Source: Bacteroidetes bacterium UBA4408 (GTDB lineage Bacteria > Bacteroidota > Bacteroidia > UBA4408). Taken from it: a stretch of DNA of 15,810 nucleotides. The stretch covers positions 1 to 15,810 of the forward strand of contig DGQS01000077.1 of NCBI GenBank assembly GCA_002389785.1, in the 5' to 3' direction. Shown piece by piece: positions 1-7,703 of the stretch. A program made the position numbers and the translations under genes. How positions within the stretch are numbered: the first letter of the stretch is position 1; the number at the start of each line of letters is the position of its first letter. The notes under the pieces were generated by a model. It did no database searches, was not told the origin of the DNA, and saw nothing but the letters and a program-made list of their open reading frames with translations.

Positions 1-86
1 GCCGAAACCATTTTCATGGCTTTGGTAATTTGCTGAGTACTCGATACCGAAGTAATACGTAAACGAACCTCTTTTAAATTTGCCAT
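1..86 (-). CDS. atpG: ATP synthase F1 subunit gamma (partial, N-terminus only)
   Basis: This is the start of the gamma subunit, the central rotor stalk that couples ring rotation in the membrane to catalysis in the alpha3beta3 head. Only 28 complete codons are present before the window edge. The peptide begins MANLKEVRLRI and continues through STQQITKAMKMVSA, the highly conserved gamma N-terminal helix that sits in the alpha3beta3 cavity. The ATG is at 86-84 on the minus strand, 31 bp after the atpA stop and preceded by an AAAAGAGA purine run. It is the last visible gene of the atp operon. The protein is incomplete only because the window ends. Confidence 0.95.
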   Translation of the reverse strand, partial: MANLKEVRLRITSVSSTQQITKAMKMVS

Positions 87-117
87 TCTCTTTTAAAATT
101 ACTAGTAAAACTGGGGT

Positions 118-1698
118 TTAAGCCTTGTATTTAGCAGAAATTTCTTTGGCAACACGTTCTAATGTGCCGGTAATTTCGTCTGTTAATTTCCCTGCTTTTA
201 AATCGTTCAATACATCTTTGTGCTTTAATTCCATAAACGATAAAAATTCAGTTTCAAATTCACGCACACGAGCGGTTGGAACCTCACGCAACAAACCTTT
301 TGTTCCACAGTAAATAATGGCTACTTGTTTTTCAACTGTAAGTGGAGAATATTGTCCTTGTTTTAAAATCTCTACGTTTCTAATACCCTTATCAAGAACA
401 GCTTTGGTTGCAGCATCTAAGTCAGAACCAAATTTAGAGAAAGCTTCCAATTCGCGGAATTGTGCCTGGTCTAATTTTAAAGTTCCGGCAATTTTTTTCA
501 TCGATTTAATTTGCGCATTACCTCCCACACGCGATACCGAAATACCTACGTTAATTGCAGGACGAACACCTGAGTTAAATAAATTCGACTCAAGGAAAAT
601 TTGTCCATCGGTAATTGAAATTACGTTGGTTGGGATATAAGCGGATACGTCACCTGCTTGTGTTTCAATAATTGGAAGCGCAGTTAAGGATCCTCCTCCT
701 TTTACAATTCCTTTGATAGAATCGGGTAAATCGTTCATGCTCTTTGCAATTGCATCCGATGCATTGATTTTAGCCGCTCTTTCAAGCAAACGACTGTGTA
801 AGTAAAACACGTCACCGGGATATGCTTCACGTCCCGGTGGACGGCGTAATAACAAAGAAACCTCACGGTAAGCCACAGCTTGTTTTGATAAATCATCGTA
901 TACAATCAAAGCCGGTTTTCCAGAATCGCGGAAAAACTCTCCAATAGCCGCCCCGGTAAAAGGAGCATAAAACTGCATAGGAGCAGGATCAGAAGCAGTT
1001 GCCGCAACTACAACAGTAAAGGCCATTGCTCCGTTTTCTTCCAATGTTTTAACGATGTTGGCTACGGTTGAACCTTTTTGTCCAATTGCAACATATATAC
1101 AAAATACAGGATTTCCTGCTTCGTAAAATTCTTTTTGATTAATGATGGTATCGATTGCTACCGCTGTTTTTCCGGTTTGACGGTCACCAATAATCAACTC
1201 ACGTTGTCCACGTCCAATAGGAATCATGGCATCAATCGCCTTAATACCGGTTTGTAATGGCTCGTTTACAGGCTGACGATAAATTACCCCAGGTGCTTTA
1301 CGCTCTAAGGGCATTTCAAAAGTTTCGCCGGTAATAGGACCTTTTCCATCGATAGGTTGACCTAAAGTATCAACTACACGACCTAACATGCCATTACCAA
1401 CATTTACCGATGCAATTCTTCGGGTACGCTTTGCAGTGTCGCCTTCTTTAATAGAAGTAGAGCTTCCTAATAATACGGCTCCTACGTTATCCTCTTCAAG
1501 GTTCAAAACAATGCCTTTTAAACCGTTGTCGAATTCAATCAACTCTCCCGATTGTACATTGCTTAATCCGTAGATACGAGCAATACCGTCACCCACTTCG
1601 AGTACGGTACCTACTTCCTCTAACTGTGCTTCCGATTTGAAACCAGATAACTGTTGTCTTAATATTGCAGATACTTCTGCCGGTCTTACTTCTGCCAT
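118..1698 (-). CDS. atpA: ATP synthase F1 subunit alpha
   Basis: This is the non-catalytic nucleotide-binding subunit of the F1 head; three copies alternate with beta. The protein has 526 residues, normal for the family. An N-terminal beta-barrel domain (about residues 25-95) precedes the nucleotide-binding domain, with Walker A GDRQTGKT at 171-178 and the Walker B region LIVYDDL at about 264-270. The conserved SVSRVGG segment carries the arginine finger (R390), which reaches into the neighbouring beta catalytic site, and the helical C-terminal domain follows. A short insertion at about 312-333, before [14 protein letters not shown], fits my recollection of Bacteroidota alpha subunits. The gene starts 15 bp after the atpH stop, as expected in an operon. 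The beta subunit gene (atpD) is not visible here. Confidence 0.98.
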   Translation of the reverse strand: MAEVRPAEVSAILRQQLSGFKSEAQLEEVGTVLEVGDGIARIYGLSNVQSGELIEFDNGLKGIVLNLEEDNVGAVLLGSSTSIKEGDTAKRTRRIASVNVGNGMLGRVVDTLGQPIDGKGPITGETFEMPLERKAPGVIYRQPVNEPLQTGIKAIDAMIPIGRGQRELIIGDRQTGKTAVAIDTIINQKEFYEAGNPVFCIYVAIGQKGSTVANIVKTLEENGAMAFTVVVAATASDPAPMQFYAPFTGAAIGEFFRDSGKPALIVYDDLSKQAVAYREVSLLLRRPPGREAYPGDVFYLHSRLLERAAKINASDAIAKSMNDLPDSIKGIVKGGGSLTALPIIETQAGDVSAYIPTNVISITDGQIFLESNLFNSGVRPAINVGISVSRVGGNAQIKSMKKIAGTLKLDQAQFRELEAFSKFGSDLDAATKAVLDKGIRNVEILKQGQYSPLTVEKQVAIIYCGTKGLLREVPTARVREFETEFLSFMELKHKDVLNDLKAGKLTDEITGTLERVAKEISAKYKA

Positions 1699-1713
1699 TT
1701 TTGTTGTTCTTAA

Positions 1714-2271
1714 TTAAAATTCTTTAACGTATGGATTTTCACTGAAATTTCTCTTCAAATTTTTTATTTGTCGAAGTACACTGGCATCAACTTGTGTATC
1801 GCCAATGCGCAATACAAAACCTCCAATCAAATCAGCTCGTGTTTGTTCTTCTAGTTCAACTTCCGAATTTGCAGAAGCTTTTACTAAATCGAGTACTCTT
1901 TTGCGCGAAACATCGTCCAATGAAACTGCGCTCGAAATTATTGCGGTAGTTATACCTTTATGTGTTTTGTATTGATTTACAAATTGTTCCGAAATATCAA
2001 CGATGTATGCTTCACGAGATTTGCTGCTCAACAAGTGCAACAATTTTTGGGTAATCGGACTAATATGATTTCCAAAAATTTCGGTCAATATTTTTAATTT
2101 TTTATCTGACTTAATAATCGGACTTCTGAGAACAGTAACTAACTCAGCGTTCGCATTTCCTACCGAATTTATTAATTTCATATCAGCCAGCACTACTTCC
2201 AACGATTTTAATTCGATGGATAGCTCAAGCAAAGATTTTGCATATCGTGTGGCTACTTTAGTATCTTTCAT
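1714..2271 (-). CDS. atpH: ATP synthase F1 subunit delta
   Basis: This subunit is part of the peripheral stalk and ties the top of the F1 head to the b subunit, so the head does not rotate with the gamma shaft. It has 185 residues, typical for the delta (OSCP-like) family. The start MKDTKVATRYAKSLLELS matches the family's helical N-terminal domain, in which the ATRYAKSL motif is conserved. The C-terminal motif DLIGGFVLRIGDTQVDAS (about 147-164), followed by LRQIKNLKRNF, is the most conserved part of the family. It lies 17 bp after atpF and 15 bp before atpA and is surely cotranscribed with both. Confidence 0.96.
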   Translation of the reverse strand: MKDTKVATRYAKSLLELSIELKSLEVVLADMKLINSVGNANAELVTVLRSPIIKSDKKLKILTEIFGNHISPITQKLLHLLSSKSREAYIVDISEQFVNQYKTHKGITTAIISSAVSLDDVSRKRVLDLVKASANSEVELEEQTRADLIGGFVLRIGDTQVDASVLRQIKNLKRNFSENPYVKEF

Positions 2272-2288
2272 TTAATTGAAATTTCAGA

Positions 2289-2783
2289 TTAATTCAATTT
2301 TACTTCATCCAGCAATTGCTTCACATATGCCTTTTGTTTCTCATCGTTAGCCAAGCTCTGACGCAACACCTTTTCAGCAACCTCAATTGACAAGGTAGCA
2401 ACTTGATTTTTTAATTCAGTAATTGCAGCCAATTTCTCATTTGCAATAGTTTCGCGAGCAGCAGCAACAATTTTATCGGCTTCAGCACTTGCTTTTCCTT
2501 TTGCTTCATTAATCATGCTTTCTTTTAACTCGCGAGCTTCTTTCAATAAAGCATCACGTTCTAACTTAGCATCGCTTAAGATTTTCTCGTTACTGGCTTT
2601 TAACGAAGCCATTTCGTTTTTTGCTTTTTCAGCTGAAGAAAGTGCTTTTTCAATACTTTCCTCACGCTCTTTAATCATGTTTAAGATTGGCTTCCAGGCA
2701 AATTTTTTCAACAGTAAAAGCACTGTTAAAAAAGTAATCGACATCCAAAAAACGAGGCCGAATGCGGGGGTAACTAATTCCAT
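2289..2783 (-). CDS. atpF: ATP synthase Fo subunit b
   Basis: This is the peripheral-stalk subunit that links the membrane a subunit to delta and F1; it normally acts as a dimer. It has 164 residues. One N-terminal membrane helix (about 5-27, PAFGLVFWMSITFLTVLLLL) is followed by the family motif KKFAWKPILNMIKEREESIEKAL. The rest is a long, charged, alanine- and lysine-rich coiled coil (about 30-160) and contains no other domain. The gene follows atpE after a 98-bp gap, the longest inside the operon, and that gap holds a strong hairpin described separately. No clear TAnnTTTG promoter element for atpF is visible in the gap, so it probably depends on read-through from upstream. Confidence 0.97.
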   Translation of the reverse strand: MELVTPAFGLVFWMSITFLTVLLLLKKFAWKPILNMIKEREESIEKALSSAEKAKNEMASLKASNEKILSDAKLERDALLKEARELKESMINEAKGKASAEADKIVAAARETIANEKLAAITELKNQVATLSIEVAEKVLRQSLANDEKQKAYVKQLLDEVKLN

Positions 2784-2833
2784 GTGTTTGCTTTTTTAAT
2801 GTTAGATTTTGGATAACAATAAATCATTTTTTA

Positions 2834-2868
2834 AAAAACAACTGCAACCAACCGTTGCAGTTGTTTTT
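2834..2868 (-). terminator. Terminator-like hairpin between atpE and atpF (candidate attenuator)
   Basis: A perfect inverted repeat with two 15-base arms (2834-2848 and 2854-2868) encloses a 5-base loop. The core of one arm is ACAACTGCAAC. Read on the minus strand, in the direction of atp transcription, the stem ends in a run of T, giving the form of an intrinsic terminator. Because it is A/T-flanked on both sides it could work in either direction. It sits 13 bp beyond the atpE stop, inside an otherwise tight operon. It may be a partial terminator or a 3' stabiliser that raises atpB-atpE message over the downstream genes. Confidence 0.75.
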
Positions 2869-2881
2869 GTTTTGTTTTTGA

Positions 2882-3157
<276 letters not shown>

Positions 3158-3182
3158 TTAAAGGTTAAACAAAAAAAACGAA

Positions 3183-4400
3183 TTAAATAATCGCTGCTTC
3201 TTCTACATGTGCATCATGATCGTGTGTATCGTGATGCGAATCTTCAACAGCAGCGCCAAAATAAATGGATGATAATAGGGTAAATACATAAGCTTGTAAA
3301 AAGGCTACCAATATTTCCAGGAAGCCCATAAATACAGTAAATGCAACAGATACCACCGACACGCCTAAACCGGCTCCGGTATGAATCTCACCAAATATAA
3401 AAATCAAACTAAAAAACGATAAAGCAATGATGTGTCCTGCGGTAATGTTCGCAAACAATCGGATCATTAATACAAATGGGCGTAAAAACACGCCTAATAT
3501 TTCAATTGGGGTTAATAATAACAGTACCCATTTTGGAACACCCGGCATGGCAACAATGTGCATCCAATAGTGTTTGGTTCCATTGATGCTAGTAATGATA
3601 AAAGTTAACACTGCCAAAGTCATGGTAATGGCAATGTTTCCGGTTAAATTGGCTCCTCCGGGAATAATCGGAATTAATCCCAATAAATTATTGATTAATA
3701 TGAAAAAGAAAACCGTTAACAAATAAGGCATAAACTTTTCATATTTTTTTCCGATACTAGCTTTAGCAATGTCGTCGCGGATAAAAATAATGAGCGGTTC
3801 AACAAAAGATTGAAGTCCTTTAGGAGCTTTACCCGGATTGCGCGCGTAAGCTTTGGCTACAGTTATCATCACATATAGCAAAAGGGCAAGACTAAAAAAC
3901 AAAGTAGCAGTATTTTTGGTAATTGAAATATCATAGAGTTCTGCAGTTAAAGCTTCGTTTACTGTTGCCTCGTGTGCATCTATGCTTTCCATCTCATTCA
4001 CAGCCACTATCTTATTTTCTTTTAACCGGTAGCCTTTGTAAGTTTTATGGCCGTGTGAAAAATTACTGCTCATAAATACATCCAGTCCTCGTTCACTTGA
4101 ATAAACAATAATCGGAAGCGGAACAGCTACGGAATGTTCACCTTCGCCCATTATATGCCAATCGTGCGCATCTGCAATGTGTTCAGAAATTAATTTACCG
4201 GCATCGAATTTTTTTGGACCTTCTTCAGGATGTGCTTCAGCTCCATGATGTTCTTCAGCAACAACAGTATCTACATGGTTTGAAACAAGCGAATCGCTCT
4301 CGTGAGTTTGCGAAAATAAAGGAGAGTTGACAACTGTAAGTGCTAAAAACAGCGAAATACCTGCTAAAAAAGTTCTGAAAGTATTGAATTTATTGGTCAT
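3183..4400 (-). CDS. atpB: ATP synthase Fo subunit a with extended N-terminus
   Basis: This is the a subunit, the stator part that provides the two half-channels for ions beside the c-ring. At 405 residues it is well over the roughly 270 of E. coli AtpB. The extra length is mostly an N-terminal region (about 1-160) that begins with a signal-peptide-like hydrophobic segment (about 9-30) and continues as a soluble stretch rich in His, Glu and Asp. The membrane part (about 163-385) holds LRPFVLMIRLFANITAGH with the essential arginine R314, and Q369 in AFLQAYVF. The protein ends in a His/Asp-rich tail (HHDTHDHDAH, 389-398). An N-terminal extension of this kind fits other Bacteroidota a subunits as I recall them. 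It is the first gene of the operon; no atpI or atpZ precedes it. Confidence 0.97.
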   Translation of the reverse strand: MTNKFNTFRTFLAGISLFLALTVVNSPLFSQTHESDSLVSNHVDTVVAEEHHGAEAHPEEGPKKFDAGKLISEHIADAHDWHIMGEGEHSVAVPLPIIVYSSERGLDVFMSSNFSHGHKTYKGYRLKENKIVAVNEMESIDAHEATVNEALTAELYDISITKNTATLFFSLALLLYVMITVAKAYARNPGKAPKGLQSFVEPLIIFIRDDIAKASIGKKYEKFMPYLLTVFFFILINNLLGLIPIIPGGANLTGNIAITMTLAVLTFIITSINGTKHYWMHIVAMPGVPKWVLLLLTPIEILGVFLRPFVLMIRLFANITAGHIIALSFFSLIFIFGEIHTGAGLGVSVVSVAFTVFMGFLEILVAFLQAYVFTLLSSIYFGAAVEDSHHDTHDHDAHVEEAAII

Positions 4401-4437
4401 TTAGATGAAAATAAAAACCTTTTTTTGAAATCGGGTG

Positions 4438-4468
4438 CAAACATATACAATTTTCAGATTCTTTGAAA
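4438..4468 (-). promoter_or_regulatory. Candidate promoter of the atp operon
   Basis: On the minus strand the sequence TATGTTTG (4445-4438) matches the Bacteroidota -7 consensus TAnnTTTG exactly. A TTTC close to the -33 TTTG element lies 19 bases upstream (about 4468-4465). The -7 element ends 37 bases before the atpB ATG, which would leave a short leader. This is a match by eye; no transcription start has been measured. Confidence 0.5.
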
Positions 4469-4644
4469 GCAACCAATTAGAAATTTTTATTTTTTGAAGC
4501 AATTCTCGATTCAAACAGCTAAAACCACAAGAACCAATTAATTAAGAAAGTTTTTACAACTTTTGAAACATTCAAATCAATTTCAGGCCGGCAAAAGTTT
4601 TAGAAAATGGAAACTTGGTATTCGATGGAATTTTGGTGTCAAAA

Positions 4645-4676
4645 TTTGCATTCCAAAAAGGAATTGATTTCATTTG
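4645..4676 (+). promoter_or_regulatory. Candidate promoter of the TonB-dependent receptor gene
   Basis: TTTG (4645-4648) is followed after 20 bases by TTCATTTG (4669-4676), one mismatch from TAnnTTTG, and the ATG comes 19 bases later. That distance is nearly the same as for the scoB element. A small inverted repeat, ATTCC-AAAAA-GGAAT (4650-4664), lies between the two elements and could be a regulator site, but it is short. Confidence 0.4.
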
Positions 4677-4695
4677 CTTGTAATAGTTATTCTTT

Positions 4696-7575
4696 ATGCG
4701 TAAAAATATACTTAAGACAAGGCCTATTTATACCTATTTGTTTTTTTTAGTTTTTTGGGCTGTAAATTTTTTAACTGCGCATCAATGCCAAGCTCAAAGT
4801 ATAAGTGGCAGCGTTAAAGATGCTAAATCCGGAGAACCACTTGTAGGAGTGAGTGTGGTAATCAAAGGAACTACTACCGGTGCTGTAACTGATTTTGACG
4901 GAAATTTTAAATTCACCACTAATGCAGCTCTACCACTAATTTTGCAAGCCAGCTATGTGGGCTATCTTGCTTCCGAAAAAACCATTAATAGCCTATCCGA
5001 TAAAATAACTTTCCAACTTAAGTCCAATGAAGTGCAACTTAAAGGTGTTGAGATAACCGATGTGCGCATTTCCGAAAAGCAAAAGGAATCGCCACTTACC
5101 GTGGAATCAATGGACATTATTGGCATTAAACAAACTTCTGCCGCAAATTTTTATGAAGGTCTTGGTCAACTCAAAGGAGTAGATCTTACTTCAGCCAGCA
5201 TTGGATTTAAGGTGATAAACACTCGTGGTTTCAATAGCACATCGCCTGTGAGGTCCTTGCAAATTATTGATGGTGTTGATAACCAAGCTCCCGGATTAAA
5301 TTTTTCCTTAGGGAATTTTTTAGGTTGTTCTGAATTAGATGTGCAGAAGGTAGATTTAATTGTGGGTGCAAGCTCTGCATTTTACGGACCAAATGCATTC
5401 AACGGTGTGATTTCTATGAACACAAAAAGTCCCTTTATTCACCAGGGATTTAGTGCAAGTATTAAAACCGGCGAACGTGAACTGTTTGAAGGTGCACTGC
5501 GTTATGCAAAAGCATTTAAAAATAAAAAGGGGGAAGATAAATTTGCTATCAAGGCAAATTTCTGCTACATGCGTGCCAACGATTGGGTGGCCGATAATTT
5601 AGATGCTACTCCTCAATCTCTAACTAAAGTGGATAATCCCGGTGGTTATGATGCAGTGAATCGCTACGGCGATGAAGTACAAAGGGGAGATACCGGTGCC
5701 CCCAAGGATTTCCCCGGACTGAAACGCTGGAATCGTACCGGTTATGAAGAAAAGGATATTGTTGATTACAACACCAAGAATCTTAAAGCAGCGCTGTCGT
5801 TGCATTATAAAGTAAAACCGGAGGTTGAGTTGATTTATGCCAGCAATTTTGGAAATGGCACAACCGTTTATCAGGGCGATAACCGCTACAGTTTAAAGGA
5901 TATACTTTTTTTTCAAAACAGAATTGAATTAAAAAAGGAAAACAAGTATTTTATACGAGCTTATGCGACAAACGAAAATGCAGGAAAGTCATACGACGCT
6001 GTATTCACGGCTTTGCTACTGCAGGATTCAGTTAAACCCGACGACCGGTGGTCGCAAGAATATCGAAACTATTGGAGTTTGTACAATACAGCCAAAGTAA
6101 AAAAACTGCCCGACTTTCCTAGTCCACCTACAAGTAGCGCAGGAGCTGCTGCTTATTATGCGGCAGTAAGTCAGCTGCTCGATAAGTATCCCGATTCGCT
6201 TTTACTTTACCATCAAAATGCGCGTGCTTATGCAGACGGTATTGGGAATCCGATTTTTGGATACTTGGCGCGTTTAAACCCGGGAACCGAAGAATACAAC
6301 AATGCCTTAAAGGAAATTACTTCACGAACTTCTTTTACCAGCGGAGGTTCGCGGTTTTACGACAAATCCGCGTTGTATCATGTGCAAGGCGAGTACAAGT
6401 TTACTCCCGCTGTTTTTGATTTCACAGTAGGTGCAAATTACCGAATGTACCGCCCCGATTCAAAGGGAACTATTTTTAGCGATACACTTTATAGCACTTA
6501 CGACACAGTTTACAATGACAACAATAAAATTGTGAGCACTACAAAAGTAAATCATCGCAAACGTATCACCAATCAGGAATTTGGTGTTTATGCCGGTATT
6601 GAAAAGAAGCTGATGAATGAAAAACTCAAGTTAAATTTAACCGGTCGTATGGACAAAAACCAAAATTTTAATTTTGTTTTTTCTCCGGCATTATCGGCAG
6701 TATACACCATTGCGAAGGAGTATGTTCTGAGGGCAAGCTTTTCTTCTGCCATTCGCAACCCAACACTTACTGACCAATATTTGTACTACAACGTGGGAAG
6801 GGCAATTTTGCTGGGTAACATAGACGGTGTTGACTCATTGGTTACCATTCCTTCTTTGTATGATTTTTTAGATACACGTAAACGAGATACCTTGAGTTAT
6901 TTTAATGTAAAGCCCATTCGACCTGAGCAAGTAAAATCGCTTGAGTTTGGGGCACGCTTAATTTTGTTACGAAATTTATTTTTAGATGCCAGCTATTACT
7001 ATAGTTTTTACAAGTACTTTATTGGATATAAGATTGGAGCAAATCTCGACTACGATACCGCAACCAATATTGTTTACAAAGCGCAGGTTTATAGGGTTGC
7101 AGCAAATAGTGAGGACAGAGTTACGACGCAAGGTTTTTCAATAGGAATGACTTATTTTTTCAGAAACTACTATTCAATCGGAGGAAATTATTCGTGGAAT
7201 GTGTTAAACCAAAAAGATTCGATTGATCCTATTATTCCGGCATTTAACACACCCAAACATAAATACAACCTTACCTTTTCAGGCCGTGATATTGAAGCCA
7301 CTGTTTTTGGATTGCGCATGCGCCACTGGGGATATAGCATTAATTATAAATGGATTCAAGGCTTTGTTTATGAAGGCTCACCCCAATTTACAGGAGAAGT
7401 GCCAACTTACGACATGTTAGATGTACAGGTGAACTATACGATTCCTAAAATTTATACTACCATTAAAGTCGGAGCTTCTAATGTATTAAACAATAAAAAG
7501 TTTCAAGTGTATGGTGGACCTCGAGTTGGCCGTTTGGCTTATGTTTCACTCTTATTTGATTTGGGAAACCTGTAA
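4696..7575 (+). CDS. TonB-dependent outer membrane receptor with CarboxypepD_reg-like domain
   Basis: This is a TonB-dependent transporter that pulls a bound ligand across the outer membrane using energy from TonB-ExbB-ExbD. It has 959 residues. A signal peptide (about 1-34, cleavage likely after QAQ) is followed by a carboxypeptidase-D-like regulatory domain (about 35-115, ISGSVKDAKSGEPLVGVSV) that is usual in Bacteroidota receptors. The plug domain (about 128-245) contains LQIIDGVDNQAPG and the conserved VDLIVGASSAFYGPNAFNGVI. The rest (about 250-959) alternates aromatic and polar residues as in a 22-strand barrel. No susD-like lipoprotein gene is next to it, so it is not a standard SusCD glycan importer. 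The ligand cannot be told from the sequence. The start ATG is supported by the signal peptide. Confidence 0.92.
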   Translation: MRKNILKTRPIYTYLFFLVFWAVNFLTAHQCQAQSISGSVKDAKSGEPLVGVSVVIKGTTTGAVTDFDGNFKFTTNAALPLILQASYVGYLASEKTINSLSDKITFQLKSNEVQLKGVEITDVRISEKQKESPLTVESMDIIGIKQTSAANFYEGLGQLKGVDLTSASIGFKVINTRGFNSTSPVRSLQIIDGVDNQAPGLNFSLGNFLGCSELDVQKVDLIVGASSAFYGPNAFNGVISMNTKSPFIHQGFSASIKTGERELFEGALRYAKAFKNKKGEDKFAIKANFCYMRANDWVADNLDATPQSLTKVDNPGGYDAVNRYGDEVQRGDTGAPKDFPGLKRWNRTGYEEKDIVDYNTKNLKAALSLHYKVKPEVELIYASNFGNGTTVYQGDNRYSLKDILFFQNRIELKKENKYFIRAYATNENAGKSYDAVFTALLLQDSVKPDDRWSQEYRNYWSLYNTAKVKKLPDFPSPPTSSAGAAAYYAAVSQLLDKYPDSLLLYHQNARAYADGIGNPIFGYLARLNPGTEEYNNALKEITSRTSFTSGGSRFYDKSALYHVQGEYKFTPAVFDFTVGANYRMYRPDSKGTIFSDTLYSTYDTVYNDNNKIVSTTKVNHRKRITNQEFGVYAGIEKKLMNEKLKLNLTGRMDKNQNFNFVFSPALSAVYTIAKEYVLRASFSSAIRNPTLTDQYLYYNVGRAILLGNIDGVDSLVTIPSLYDFLDTRKRDTLSYFNVKPIRPEQVKSLEFGARLILLRNLFLDASYYYSFYKYFIGYKIGANLDYDTATNIVYKAQVYRVAANSEDRVTTQGFSIGMTYFFRNYYSIGGNYSWNVLNQKDSIDPIIPAFNTPKHKYNLTFSGRDIEATVFGLRMRHWGYSINYKWIQGFVYEGSPQFTGEVPTYDMLDVQVNYTIPKIYTTIKVGASNVLNNKKFQVYGGPRVGRLAYVSLLFDLGNL

Positions 7576-7657
7576 TTTTTTAACATGCTTTAGCTTTATT
7601 TTCGGTAGTTCGCCGAATATTTTAGTTGAAGGATGGTGCAAATTGTAAAAAAACAAA

Positions 7658-7665
7658 TACTTTTG
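7658..7665 (+). promoter_or_regulatory. Candidate -7 element for the secreted hydrolase-like gene
   Basis: TACTTTTG matches TAnnTTTG exactly, 38 bases before the ATG at 7704. A matching TTTG at the expected -33 distance is not obvious, so the element is only partly supported. It suggests the gene can be transcribed separately from the receptor gene 128 bp upstream. Confidence 0.4.
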
Positions 7666-7703
7666 TTTAAATCTAATAAAGTCAATTAAACAACCTATAG
7701 CCT

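Noticed and set aside
2515..2799. Plus-strand open frame opposite atpF
   Set aside because: It is a mirror frame of the coiled-coil coding sequence of atpF, with a composition explained by that gene.
5620..5805. Minus-strand open frame within the TonB receptor gene
   Set aside because: Short, no start context, no family features, and it lies fully inside a strongly supported gene.
7598..7625. Hairpin TTCGG...CCGAA with a few T residues after the TonB receptor gene
   Set aside because: The perfect stem is only 5 bp and the T-run is short and interrupted; it is too weak to call a terminator with any confidence.
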